Below are positions 56,626 to 64,000 of a stretch of DNA of 64,000 nt, one piece after another. Origin of the DNA: Micromonospora sp. CCTCC AA 2012012 (lineage in GTDB: Bacteria > Actinomycetota > Actinomycetes > Mycobacteriales > Micromonosporaceae); contig NZ_CP159342.1 in NCBI RefSeq assembly GCF_040499845.1, forward strand, positions 496,001 through 560,000, written 5' to 3'. Numbering within the stretch: position 1 is the stretch's first letter; each line of letters begins with the position of its first letter. A program made the translations under genes and the position numbers. The notes beneath the pieces are model-generated. The model was not told where the DNA came from. It was given only the letters and a program-made list of their open reading frames with translations, and made no database searches.

Positions 56626-58041
56626 TCAGGACACGTCCGCGTTGCTCGGCCGCCCCCACGGGCCGGTGATGGCGAAGACGTAACCCGGGTCCTGGATGTT
56701 GGCGAAGAGGATCGTCCCGTCCGCGCTGAACGTCGGGCCGGTGAACTCGCTGGAGTTGATCTCGTTCCGGGCCAGCGGGTACGCCTTGCCCTGCGCGGTC
56801 ACCCCCACCAGGTGCGACACCCCGTCGCCGTCCTCGGCCAGGATCACCCCGCCGTACGGCGAGACGGTGATGTTGTCCGGCCCGTCGAAGTTGCCGGCGT
56901 CGGCGTCCGGGTCGGCGTTCACCCCGAAGATGGTCTTCAGGGTGATCGACTCGGTGCGCGGGTCGTAGAACCAGACCTGGCCGTCGTGCTCGTTGACGCT
57001 GCCGTCGTCGGAGCGGGCGAAGCTGGCCACGAAGTACGCGCCGCCGTCCGCCCACCAGGCGCCCTCCAGCTTGCGGCTGCGGGTCACCTGCTCGTCGGTG
57101 AACTGCTTGCGCACCGAGACGGTCTTCGCGTCCCGGTCCGGCACGTCCACCCACTCCACCTTGTAGCGGGTGCCCGGAGTGGTGGCCTCGGAGAGGTCGG
57201 CGATGTGCCGGCTGCCGAGGGAGCAGCTCATCGCCTGGAGGCTGCCCGCCGTGTCACCGTCGGGGCGCTCCGCCAGGGCGCGCAGCGCGCCCTTGCCGGC
57301 CCGGAAGCCGGCCGGCGGCGTCCACCGGAAGTACAGGCCGTGCGGCCCGTTGGCGTCCTCGGTCAGGAAGATCGAGTGGGTGTACGGGTCGACCGCCACC
57401 GCCTCGTGCGCGTACCGGCCGAGGAACTTCAGCGGCACCGGGTTCTGGTTGGCGGCCCGGTCGTGCGGGTCGACCTCGAAGACGTACCCGTGGTCCCTGA
57501 GGTATTTCCCGACGGCCTTCTGCTCGGTCTCCTCGCAGGTCAGCCAGGTGCCCCAGGGGGTGATGCCACCGGCGCAGTTGTTGTGCGTGCCGGCCACGCT
57601 GACGTACTCGCGCAGCCGCCGGCCGTGCTGGTCCACCTCGATGGTGGTGGTGCCGCCCCGGGCACCCGGGTCGTAGGTCAGCCCGGCCAGCGCCGGCACG
57701 CCGTACGGCTCGCTGCCGCCGATCTCGTGGTTGTTGACCAGCACCGAGCCGTTGGGGCTGCGGAAGCAGCCGGTGCCGTCGGCGTCGCTCGGGGTCGGCT
57801 GCCCGGACTCCAGCAGCGTCGCGCCGGCCTGCGCCACGATCGTGTACGAGAAACCGGGCGGCAGGGCCAGCAGGCCCGCCGGGTCCGGGACCAGCTCGCC
57901 GTAGCCGACCGCCGGCCGGGTCGCGGCCCGGGCCGCCGCCGGTCCCGCGATGGCCTCCAGGTTGCCGGCCACCACGATGCCGAGGCCGCCGGCCGCGCCG
58001 CCGCGCAGCAGGGAGCGGCGGGAGAGGGGGGAGGAGGTCAC
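56626..58041 (-). CDS. Tat-exported PhoX-type (DUF839) phosphatase-like protein
   Basis: 471 aa. N-terminus VTSSPLSRRSLLRGGAAGGLG is a twin-arginine signal. The mature part is a beta-propeller-like DUF839/PhoX protein: NNHEIGGSEPYG, NCAGGITPWGTWLTCEETEQ (Glu pair that binds metal in PhoX), FEVDPHDRAAN, LTEDANGPHGLYFRW and FDGPDNITVSPYGGVILAEDGDG are conserved blocks. Likely Ca2+/Fe3+-dependent phosphatase releasing phosphate outside the cell; activity not proven by sequence. GTG 58041 behind GGAAGG. Confidence 0.9.
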   Translation of the reverse strand: MTSSPLSRRSLLRGGAAGGLGIVVAGNLEAIAGPAAARAATRPAVGYGELVPDPAGLLALPPGFSYTIVAQAGATLLESGQPTPSDADGTGCFRSPNGSVLVNNHEIGGSEPYGVPALAGLTYDPGARGGTTTIEVDQHGRRLREYVSVAGTHNNCAGGITPWGTWLTCEETEQKAVGKYLRDHGYVFEVDPHDRAANQNPVPLKFLGRYAHEAVAVDPYTHSIFLTEDANGPHGLYFRWTPPAGFRAGKGALRALAERPDGDTAGSLQAMSCSLGSRHIADLSEATTPGTRYKVEWVDVPDRDAKTVSVRKQFTDEQVTRSRKLEGAWWADGGAYFVASFARSDDGSVNEHDGQVWFYDPRTESITLKTIFGVNADPDADAGNFDGPDNITVSPYGGVILAEDGDGVSHLVGVTAQGKAYPLARNEINSSEFTGPTFSADGTILFANIQDPGYVFAITGPWGRPSNADVS

Positions 58042-58191
58042 GTCGTCGCCTTCCTGTTCACCAGTGTCGTTCCACCAGCAGGCAAGCCGTCCCGGGGGAA
58101 CGGCGGGCCACGGGGCCGACGGCGCCGAGGTGAACAGTGGGCCAACCCTCCGTGCGGCCTCGCGCGCTGTGCCCATCCGGTACGCGTCCGT

Positions 58192-58212
58192 TAGGGTTCC
58201 TCCGATATCGGA
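58192..58212 (+). promoter_or_regulatory. Promoter region and 12-bp palindrome before the FtsK-like gene
   Basis: -10-like TAGGGT (58192-58197) followed 3 nt later by the perfect palindrome TCCGATATCGGA (58201-58212), which would cover the transcription start. Leader to the GTG at 58236 about 30 nt with AGGGG. Candidate operator. Confidence 0.45.
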
Positions 58213-58235
58213 TCAGCGCGTCGGAGGGGCGGAGC

Positions 58236-60752
58236 GTGGGCAGGCTCGCGACGGCGTACGGGCAGGCGGTCGCCGCGCACCGGGAGGCGCTGCGGCGCTG
58301 GCAGCGGGCCCGTCAGGCGCTCGCCGCCGCCGGACCGGCCGCCCCCGGCAGTCCCGAGCTGGTGGCCCGGTTGGCCCGGCTCGGCACCGACCTCGCCGGC
58401 AGCGTCACCGCCGACCTCACCGCCGCGCCGGTCCCGGTGCGCATCGGCGAGGCGCGCAGCCTCGACGGCGGCTTCCCGGTGCTGGTGCCGCTGGCCGGCG
58501 GCACCCACCTGGCGGTGGACGTCGACGCGCGGGACCCACGGGTCGGTGAGCTGCTCCGCGCGGTGATCGTCCGGCTGCTGGCCGCCGCGCCGCCCGGCGC
58601 CGTCCGGGTCGCCGGGATCGATCCGGCCGCCTTCGGGGCCGCCTTCCTGCCGTTGCGTCCACTGCTCGACGCCGGTGTGCTCGCCCCGGCGGCCACCACC
58701 GCCACCGAGATCGCGGCGCTGCTCGACGAGGCGGAACGACACGCCCGGGCAGCCCAGCACGCCGGTGCGGCCGACCAGGAGCTGCTGCTGATCGTGGCCG
58801 CGTCGGCCCCGCCGCCCCGGGAGCTGGCCCGGCTCGCCGCGCTCACCCACGCCGGTCCGGCCGCCGCGGTCTGCGTCCTGCTCGCCGGGTGGCCACCGGC
58901 CGGGCCGGGTGGCGCGCCGCCGCTGGGCGCCACCACCGCACTGCGGCTCAACGAGCGGTACGCGCTGGTCGGTGACCCGCCCGGGCAGCCGTTCAGCGTC
59001 GACGGCAGCGGACTGGCCGCCCCCGTCGTGCTGGACGGCGACCCGGCCGCCGGCACGGTGGCCGCCCTCGGCACCCGGCTGGCCGCCGCCACCCGACGCG
59101 CTGAGGCGGTGCGCTTCACCGACCTGCTGCCCGAGCGGCGCTGGGCCGAGTCGTCGGCCACCGGTCTGCGGACCGTCCTCGGCCGCTCCGGTCGGCAACC
59201 CGTCAGCGTGGCCTTCGACGACGCCACCCCGCACTGGCTGGTCGGCGGCCGGACCGGCGCCGGCAAGACCGTGCTGCTGCTCGACGTGCTCTACGGCCTC
59301 GCCGCCCGCTACGCCCCGACGGAAGTTCAGCTGCACCTGCTCGACTTCAAGGAGGGGGTGAGCTTCACCGAGTTCGTCCCCACCGACCGGGACCCGTCCT
59401 GGCTGCCGCACGCCCGCGCCGTCGGCATCGAGTCCGACCGGGAGTACGGCGTGGCCGTGCTGCGCGATCTGCGTGAGGAGCTGACCCGACGGGCCGGCCT
59501 GCTCAAGCGGCACGGCGTCACCAAGCTCGCCGACCTGCCCCCGAACGCCCGGCCGCCCCGGATCGTCACCGTGGTCGACGAGTTCCACGTGCTGCTGGCC
59601 GGCAACGACGCGCTCGCCCGGCAGGCCGTCGACCTGCTGGAGGAGTTGGCCCGCAAGGGCCGCTCGTACGGGCTGCACCTGGTGCTGGCCAGTCAGAGCA
59701 CGACCGGCATCGAGGCGCTCTACGGCCGGGCCGAGGCGATCTTCGGGCAGTTCCCGCTGCGGCTGGCGCTGCCCGGCGGCAGCGGCGTGCTGGACCCGCT
59801 CAACGACGCCGCGAAGACCCTCGCGGTCGGTGCCGCCGTGCTGAACACCGCCGGCGGGGTGGCCGGCGCGAACGTCGAGGTCCGCTTCCCCGACGCGCAC
59901 GCCGCCGCCAACGACCTGGCGACGCTGCGCCACGAGCTGTGGGCGGCCCGGGCGGCGGGCGCGCGACCCCCCACCGTCTTCCGCGGGTACGAGACGCCCC
60001 GGCTCGCCGACGATCCGACGTGGACCGCGCTGCGGCCCACCACCGACCCGCCGCTCGCCCTGGTCGGCCGCACGGTCGACGTGGCCGGCAGCCCCGCCGC
60101 GTTCCGCCTGGACGCCACCCCCGGCCGGCACCTCGCCGTGGTCGGCACCGACGAGGTCGGCGTCGACGTGCTGCGGGCGACCACCCTCGGCCTGGCCCGG
60201 CAGCACGCCCCCGGCACCGCCCGGTTCCTGCTCGCCCCGCTCGCCGCCGGGACGGTCGACCGCGCCGACGACCTGGCGATGACCCTGGCCGCCGCCGGCC
60301 ACCCCGTCGAACGCCTCGACGTCGCCGCCCTCCGCGCCCGCATCCCCCTGCTCGCCACCCCGCCCGGCGGCGCGCCGAGTCGGACATATCTGGTGGTGTT
60401 CGGGGTGGACGCGGCCTCCGCCACGCTGGCCGCCACCGACCCGGTCACCTTCCGTTCCGGCCACGACGAGCTGCGGGCCCTGCTGCGCCAGGGACCCGGG
60501 CACGGGGTGCACCTGCTCGGCTGGTGGCGCGGGCTGCGCCGGCTCGGCGAGGACCTCGGCGGCGCGCAGCACCGCGACGACGTGACGTGCCTGGTCGCGC
60601 TCAACGTGCCCGGTGGCGAACTCGGCCTGCACCTCGGCGTGCACGACCTGAGCTACACCCCGCGCGCCGGGCGGGCCCTGCTGGTGGACCGGCACGACCA
60701 CCGGACCAGCCTGATCGTGCCCTTCGTCGACGACGCGGACGAGCAGGAGTGA
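58236..60752 (+). CDS. FtsK/SpoIIIE-domain ATPase
   Basis: 838 aa, no transmembrane segments. Residues 1-300 are an Ala-rich helical region with a degenerate nucleotide-binding-like fold (GIDPAAFGAAFLPLRPLLDAG); residues ~325-590 are the FtsK/SpoIIIE domain with Walker A VGGRTGAGKTVLLLDVLYGL and Walker B PPRIVTVVDEFHVLLA, then ELARKGRSYGLHLVLASQST. The C-terminal ~240 aa are unassigned. It lacks the 4-TM anchor of FtsK and the triple ATPase domains of EccC, so it is neither; a cytosolic DNA or protein pump is inferred. GTG at 58236 with AGGGG upstream. Confidence 0.85.
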   Translation: MGRLATAYGQAVAAHREALRRWQRARQALAAAGPAAPGSPELVARLARLGTDLAGSVTADLTAAPVPVRIGEARSLDGGFPVLVPLAGGTHLAVDVDARDPRVGELLRAVIVRLLAAAPPGAVRVAGIDPAAFGAAFLPLRPLLDAGVLAPAATTATEIAALLDEAERHARAAQHAGAADQELLLIVAASAPPPRELARLAALTHAGPAAAVCVLLAGWPPAGPGGAPPLGATTALRLNERYALVGDPPGQPFSVDGSGLAAPVVLDGDPAAGTVAALGTRLAAATRRAEAVRFTDLLPERRWAESSATGLRTVLGRSGRQPVSVAFDDATPHWLVGGRTGAGKTVLLLDVLYGLAARYAPTEVQLHLLDFKEGVSFTEFVPTDRDPSWLPHARAVGIESDREYGVAVLRDLREELTRRAGLLKRHGVTKLADLPPNARPPRIVTVVDEFHVLLAGNDALARQAVDLLEELARKGRSYGLHLVLASQSTTGIEALYGRAEAIFGQFPLRLALPGGSGVLDPLNDAAKTLAVGAAVLNTAGGVAGANVEVRFPDAHAAANDLATLRHELWAARAAGARPPTVFRGYETPRLADDPTWTALRPTTDPPLALVGRTVDVAGSPAAFRLDATPGRHLAVVGTDEVGVDVLRATTLGLARQHAPGTARFLLAPLAAGTVDRADDLAMTLAAAGHPVERLDVAALRARIPLLATPPGGAPSRTYLVVFGVDAASATLAATDPVTFRSGHDELRALLRQGPGHGVHLLGWWRGLRRLGEDLGGAQHRDDVTCLVALNVPGGELGLHLGVHDLSYTPRAGRALLVDRHDHRTSLIVPFVDDADEQE

Positions 60753-60754
60753 CG

Positions 60755-61600
60755 GTGCCCGGATTCGACGAGTACGCGGCCGTCGCGCGGCAGCTCTCCG
60801 CGCGGCGGCGCGGCGGGGAACAGGCGGTCGCCGCCGAGGCGGAACGTCGCCGTGCGTTGGCCGCCGCCGTCGAGCAGCTCGGTCAGCGGCTCGCCGCCCA
60901 GGGGCAGCGCCTCGACCAGCTCGGCCAGGCCATCGGCGTCGACGCGGCCGACCGGGCCGCCACGCCCGCCGTGCCGGTCGGGGTGACCCCGTCGGGCGGG
61001 ACGGCCGGTGTCGCCCCGTCGGGCGGGACGGCCGGGGTGCCGGGGGAGGGGCAGTCGTCGGCCGGAACCGGGGCGGGCGGGACCGGCGGCGCAGCCGCCG
61101 CGCCGGGGCGGGCGGGGGTCGGGGCGTATCCGGACGGGGGCGTGGGGGAGACGGCCGTGCCCGCGCCGCGGCCGGCGGGGGACGATCCGGCGGCGGAGCT
61201 GGACGCGGCCCGGCAGCTCGCCGACTCCGCCGACCGGCACGGGCGGGAGGCCGAGGCGCTCGCGCACCGGCCCGCGCTGCTGCCCACCTGGTCGCCGCTG
61301 GCCCGGGCGGTCGCCGTGTACGCGGGCTGCGCCCTCGCCGGTGGCGTGCTGCTGCTGGTCGCGGCGGTCTCCCCGGCGACCCAGGCGCTCGGGCTGGGCC
61401 TCGTGCTCGCCGCGATGTGTACGGGCGTGCCGGTCGTCGCCTTCGTCGCCGGCCACCTGATCCTCGGTCGCTGGGGCAGCCCGGTGATCGGCGGTGACGT
61501 GCCGACCTCCCGGTACGTGCCGCTCGGCTTCGTGATCTGCGCGCTGCTCTCCCCGACCCTCTACTGCGCCTACATCCTCGCCTTCCGCCTCCTCCGCTGA
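60755..61600 (+). CDS. Coiled-coil/membrane partner of the FtsK-like ATPase
   Basis: 281 aa, unrecognised. Residues ~10-65 are a heptad-like helix (AVEQLGQRLAAQGQRLDQLGQAI), then a Gly/Ala/Pro linker with two copies of PSGGTAGV, a second helix, and three hydrophobic segments at the C-terminus (AVYAGCALAGGVLLLVAAV, LGLVLAAMCTGVPVVAFVAG, GFVICALLSPTLYCAYILAF). GTG at 60755, 2 nt after the ATPase stop with AGGAG upstream; a GTG at 60749 is possible. Tight coupling suggests it anchors the soluble ATPase to the membrane (inference). Confidence 0.78.
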   Translation: MPGFDEYAAVARQLSARRRGGEQAVAAEAERRRALAAAVEQLGQRLAAQGQRLDQLGQAIGVDAADRAATPAVPVGVTPSGGTAGVAPSGGTAGVPGEGQSSAGTGAGGTGGAAAAPGRAGVGAYPDGGVGETAVPAPRPAGDDPAAELDAARQLADSADRHGREAEALAHRPALLPTWSPLARAVAVYAGCALAGGVLLLVAAVSPATQALGLGLVLAAMCTGVPVVAFVAGHLILGRWGSPVIGGDVPTSRYVPLGFVICALLSPTLYCAYILAFRLLR

Positions 61601-61631
61601 CCGCGCCGTCGCCGCCGGTCACCGGGTCGCC

Positions 61632-61895
61632 CGAGATCTTGGAAGTCTCCGGCCCTTCCCGGGGCACTTTCGCTCCAAGAAAGTGCTGGACAGGGCGATT
61701 GCCAGCAACAAGATCCTGGGCAAGAACTTCGTCACGAAGTACGGGACCAAGCAGGGAATCATCGTTCTCGGTCGGGTGGCGCCGTTCGGCATCGGCGCGG
61801 TGATCGGTGGTGGCGCCAACGCGGCCCTCGCCACCCTGGCGGTGCGGGCCGGCCGACGCGCCTTCGGCGAACCTCCGGCCTCCTGGCCCGAGTGA
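61632..61895 (+). pseudogene. Remnant of an EcsC-like protein (C-terminal part)
   Basis: The frame ending at 61895 reads VLDRAIASNKILGKNFVTKYG, TKQGIIVLGRVAPFGIGA, VIGGGANAALATLAVRAGRRAFG, resembling the C-terminus of EcsC-family proteins. Similarity-looking sequence (FPGHFRSKK) continues upstream of any start codon (GTG 61683), which has no ribosome site, and the N-terminal part is absent. I read it as the surviving end of a deleted gene; a 70-aa functional product is less likely. Confidence 0.5.
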
Positions 61896-61914
61896 GTCGA
61901 ACCCGGGCGCTCGG

Positions 61915-62169
61915 TCACTTCGCCGCCCGGACCCAGCCGAGGAAGCGCTCCTCCAGGCGTGGAGCGGTGCTCTGGTCGAGGTCGGCCAGGTGCTGCCGGG
62001 CGACCGTCATCAGCGCCGCCAGATGGACCAGCAGGCCCACCCGGTCGTGGCCGTACTCGCGCAGGAGCGACAGCCGTGCCCGCCCGCAGGGCCACGGGTG
62101 TGCGCAGGCACGGCAGAGCCAGGTCGGCGGCAGGGCGGTGTGCTCGCGTCGCCGGGGGAGGGTCGTCAT
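61915..62169 (-). CDS. Small Cys-containing conserved protein
   Basis: 84 aa. The N-terminal block WLCRACAHPWPCGRARLSLLREY has three Cys and a His in zinc-finger-like spacing; the rest is helical (LLVHLAALMTVARQHLADLD). The pattern W-x-C-R-x-C-x-x-P-W-P-C is one I associate with small proteins near DUF5753/DUF397 loci in this family of organisms; function unknown. ATG overlaps the stop of the upstream 95-aa gene. Confidence 0.7.
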   Translation of the reverse strand: MTTLPRRREHTALPPTWLCRACAHPWPCGRARLSLLREYGHDRVGLLVHLAALMTVARQHLADLDQSTAPRLEERFLGWVRAAK

Positions 62170-62453
62170 CGGGCCACCCGCTCCCGCCTGAGGAGTGTCG
62201 CGTCCGGGCCGGACGGGACCGGGTCGGGCAGCCGGCGCAGGCCGTCGCGGAGGACGAAGAGTTCCCGCTTGGCGACCGCCTGCCCCTGCCGGCCGAGCTG
62301 GTAGACCTCGATCCACGTCCAGCCGTGGGGCGGGTGCCGGTCGGTCAGCTCGCGGACGACCCGGACGCGGATCGGGACGGTGAACTGCGGGGACGTCTCG
62401 CGCGTCAGCAGCAGCAGCTCACCGGCCCGGATCCTCGGGGCTGTCTCGGGCAC
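62166..62453 (-). CDS. Hypothetical 95-aa protein beside the DUF5753 locus
   Basis: 95 aa, GTG at 62453 behind AGGGGGA. Mostly beta-like: IRAGELLLLTRETSPQFTVPIRVRVVREL, GWTWIEVYQLGRQGQAVAKRELFVLRDG. Unrecognised; looks like a small beta-barrel. It forms a two-gene operon with the 84-aa Cys protein and is divergent from the helix-turn-helix gene at 62645. Confidence 0.7.
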   Translation of the reverse strand: MPETAPRIRAGELLLLTRETSPQFTVPIRVRVVRELTDRHPPHGWTWIEVYQLGRQGQAVAKRELFVLRDGLRRLPDPVPSGPDATLLRRERVAR

Positions 62454-62644
62454 CGCGTCCCCCTGTCCGGTCGGAAGGGGCCGCCCCAGTGTTCGCCTGT
62501 GGCGGCCCCGACGGGACGCGACCGCCGGGCTCCGCCTCCACCGGCCGCGCCGTCCTCTGTGGCAAGATTCCCGCGCGTCACTGGTCAGATACACCGCGTA
62601 GCGATATGGTCGGCGGATATTCGGGACGTCCCAACGGAGGGGCC

Positions 62645-63412
62645 GTGAACGACGCGTTGCGGGTGGCGCTGCACGAGACCGGACTCACCACAGAGGCACT
62701 TGCCGAGCGGGTGGGGGTCGACCCGAAGACGGTCGGCCGGTGGCTCAGCGAGGGGCGGATCCCGCACGGGCGGCACCGGGTGTCGGCGGCCGAGGTGCTG
62801 CGGCGGGACGTGTCGGACATCTGGCCGGACACATCGAGACGTCGTGAGCCGGTCTGGTTCCGTCCCTGGCAGGAGATCGAGCGGGAGGCGGTGTCGCTGC
62901 GCTCCTTTGAGCCGCTCGTGCTGCCGGGCCTGCTCCAGACCGAGGCATATGCCCGGGCCGTTCTTGACGGGGGCGGCCTGATTCCGCGCGCTGACGTCGA
63001 ACGTCACCTGGCGGCCCGCCTCGCCCGGCAGGGCGTGCTGCGCCGGGACGACCCGCCGCAGTTCACCGCCGTCATCGACGAGGGAGTGCTGCGCCGACCG
63101 GTGGGCGGTCGGGAGACCATGCGCGAGCAGGTGCGGGCCTTGGTGGACGCCTGCGCCGAGCCGCACATCCGGGTCCACGTCGTGCCGTCCACCGTGGGTG
63201 TCTACGCCGGACTGAACGGGCCCTTCGTGATCGCGACCTGCCCGGACCATCGGGTCGCCGGCTATCTGGACAACCAGTTGCAGGGACAAGTGGCTAGCGA
63301 TCCCGACGACATCGCGGCCATGATGACGGCGTGGGAGAACGTGCGCGGCGAGGCGCTCTCGCACCGGCAGTCAGTCGACCTTCTCAGGGAAGTGGCGCAG
63401 ACATGGAGCTGA
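62645..63412 (+). CDS. XRE-type helix-turn-helix regulator with DUF5753 domain
   Basis: 255 aa. Residues 1-60 are a helix-turn-helix (ETGLTTEALAERVGVDPKTVGRWLSEGRIP); residues ~85-250 are DUF5753, with PLVLPGLLQTEAYARAVL, RLARQGVL, FTAVIDEGVLRRPVGG and VHVVPSTVGVYAGLNGPFVIA. GGAGGGG precedes the GTG. This architecture is that of the Streptomyces WhiJ-like regulators, usually followed by a DUF397 gene as here. Target genes unknown. Confidence 0.92.
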   Translation: MNDALRVALHETGLTTEALAERVGVDPKTVGRWLSEGRIPHGRHRVSAAEVLRRDVSDIWPDTSRRREPVWFRPWQEIEREAVSLRSFEPLVLPGLLQTEAYARAVLDGGGLIPRADVERHLAARLARQGVLRRDDPPQFTAVIDEGVLRRPVGGRETMREQVRALVDACAEPHIRVHVVPSTVGVYAGLNGPFVIATCPDHRVAGYLDNQLQGQVASDPDDIAAMMTAWENVRGEALSHRQSVDLLREVAQTWS

Positions 63413-63597
63413 TCGGCGCGCGGTGGCGCAAGAGCAGCCGCAGCAGCGGCAACGGTGGCAACTGCGTCGAGGTCGCCGACAACCTGCCGGGAGTGGTCGG
63501 GGTCCGCGACTCCAAGGACCCGACCGGCCCGGCCCTGACCTTCACCCCCGACTCCTGGCGGGCCTTCGTCACCCGGCTGGCCGACCGGCGCCCCTGA
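63403..63597 (+). CDS. DUF397 small protein
   Basis: 64 aa. WRKSSRSSGNGGNCVEVADN, VGVRDSKDPTGPALTF and WRAFVTRL are the DUF397 hallmarks. The ATG lies within the last 10 nt of the DUF5753 gene, so they are coupled. In Streptomyces DUF397 partners antagonise or modulate their XRE regulators in development; the same is a reasonable inference here. Confidence 0.93.
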   Translation: MELIGARWRKSSRSSGNGGNCVEVADNLPGVVGVRDSKDPTGPALTFTPDSWRAFVTRLADRRP

Positions 63598-63721
63598 AAC
63601 CCTCCTTGCCGGGAGCGCTGCCTCATCGAGGTCGCTCCGAGCCCGCCCGTCGCCCCACCGATCCCGTCCCGGCTGTCCGGCTGCCCGCGTGTCATTCTGG
63701 GGCGGCGTCGGTGCGATCCGT

Positions 63722-63727
63722 TAGCAT
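63722..63727 (+). promoter_or_regulatory. Candidate -10 of the antitoxin-like gene (leaderless)
   Basis: TAGCAT, 7 nt upstream of the ATG at 63735, without a ribosome site. Confidence 0.45.
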
Positions 63728-63734
63728 TCCGGGT

Positions 63735-64000
63735 ATGACCGGACCGGTGACCAAGAAGTCGTTCTCCTTGCCGCAGGACGTCGCGGAGCGCCTGGAGCGT
63801 GAGCCGAACGCCAGCGCGTACGTCGTCGACGCCGTGCGGGCCCGGATGCGCGCCGAGGACCTCGACGCCGAACTGGCCCGGCGTGGCATGACCGTGACAG
63901 CGGAGGGGCGGGCCCGCGCCCGGGCGCAGCGCGCACAAGTGGAGCAGGAGTGGTCGCCCGGCCGGCGGGCGGCGCTGCGGGAGCGGTCACGCCGGGCGGC
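63735..64000 (+). CDS. Antitoxin-like ribbon-helix-helix protein, partial
   Basis: 88 codons to the window end, no stop reached. Begins MTGPVTKKSFSLPQDVAERL, then EPNASAYVVDAVRARMR, which fits the beta-strand plus two helices of CopG/MazE-type antitoxins; the rest is a charged helix. Such genes are often followed by a PIN or MazF toxin, which would lie outside this window. Called only from pattern. Confidence 0.55.
   Translation, partial: MTGPVTKKSFSLPQDVAERLEREPNASAYVVDAVRARMRAEDLDAELARRGMTVTAEGRARARAQRAQVEQEWSPGRRAALRERSRRA

Noticed and set aside
61683..61895. Intact 70-aa small protein gene
   Set aside because: Family-like residues continue upstream of the GTG and no ribosome site precedes it, so a truncated remnant explains it better.

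Overview
The window is about 72-75% GC (estimated by eye) and densely coded, with GTG starts, stop/start overlaps (ATGA, GTGA) and many start codons 6-8 nt behind a TANNNT -10 box. With the gene content (PriA, the DUF5753/DUF397 pair, Trp-region membrane protein TIGR02234, LtrA proteins, MocR/YczE pair) this points to a high-GC actinomycete, most likely Micromonosporaceae and probably Micromonospora. The genus is inferred. I see no tRNA, rRNA, CRISPR array or intact insertion sequence.

Layout. 1-8 kb: cation/proton antiporter, DksA/TraR-type zinc-finger regulator, lspA-rluD, a ParA/MinD-like ATPase with a Tyr/Pro-rich N-terminal half, a DUF2567-type membrane protein, and a Lon-N-type protein divergent from hisD. 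8-16 kb: histidine genes hisD-hisC-hisB-(52 aa)-hisH-(107 aa)-priA-ridA, then an ohrR-ohr-oxidoreductase stress cassette, then hisF with its own promoter. 16-26 kb: a winged-helix protein, yczE/MocR, two LtrA paralogues, a FadD-type ligase, a terpene synthase and a TIGR03085 protein. 26-34.5 kb: a heterodimeric ABC exporter, an ArsR/SRPBCC/TIGR03086 operon, an ABC-2 efflux/TetR operon, and MerR/aldo-keto reductase. 34.5-42 kb: one ORF joining a nucleotidyltransferase-like region to HisI, then trpE, TIGR02234, trpC-trpB-trpA. 42.7-53.4 kb: NUDIX protein with a repeat tail, lgt, a flavin monooxygenase, a GNAT protein, gltB-gltD. 54-64 kb: exported M1 peptidase, SGNH esterase, Tat-exported PhoX-type phosphatase, an FtsK/SpoIIIE-like ATPase with a membrane partner, an EcsC-like remnant, a DUF5753/DUF397 locus, and an antitoxin-like ORF cut by the window end.

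How it works together. The region supplies histidine and tryptophan synthesis and glutamate synthase. HisF/HisH consume glutamine, and GltBD consumes glutamine and 2-oxoglutarate to make glutamate. No trpF is seen; PriA carries residues expected for both the HisA and TrpF reactions, so it should link the two pathways. hisG, hisE, trpD and trpG are not in the window.

The most unusual signals are outside ordinary genes: two non-coding loci bounded by related 30-nt inverted arms (42236-42528 and 53670-53796); minisatellites near them; a perfect 14-bp palindrome abutting the -10 of trpC; dual ArsR-type operators; a nested dyad over the ABC/TetR promoter; helically spaced repeats between yczE and its MocR regulator; and a set of candidate leaderless promoters. 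All promoter, operator and terminator calls were read by eye.
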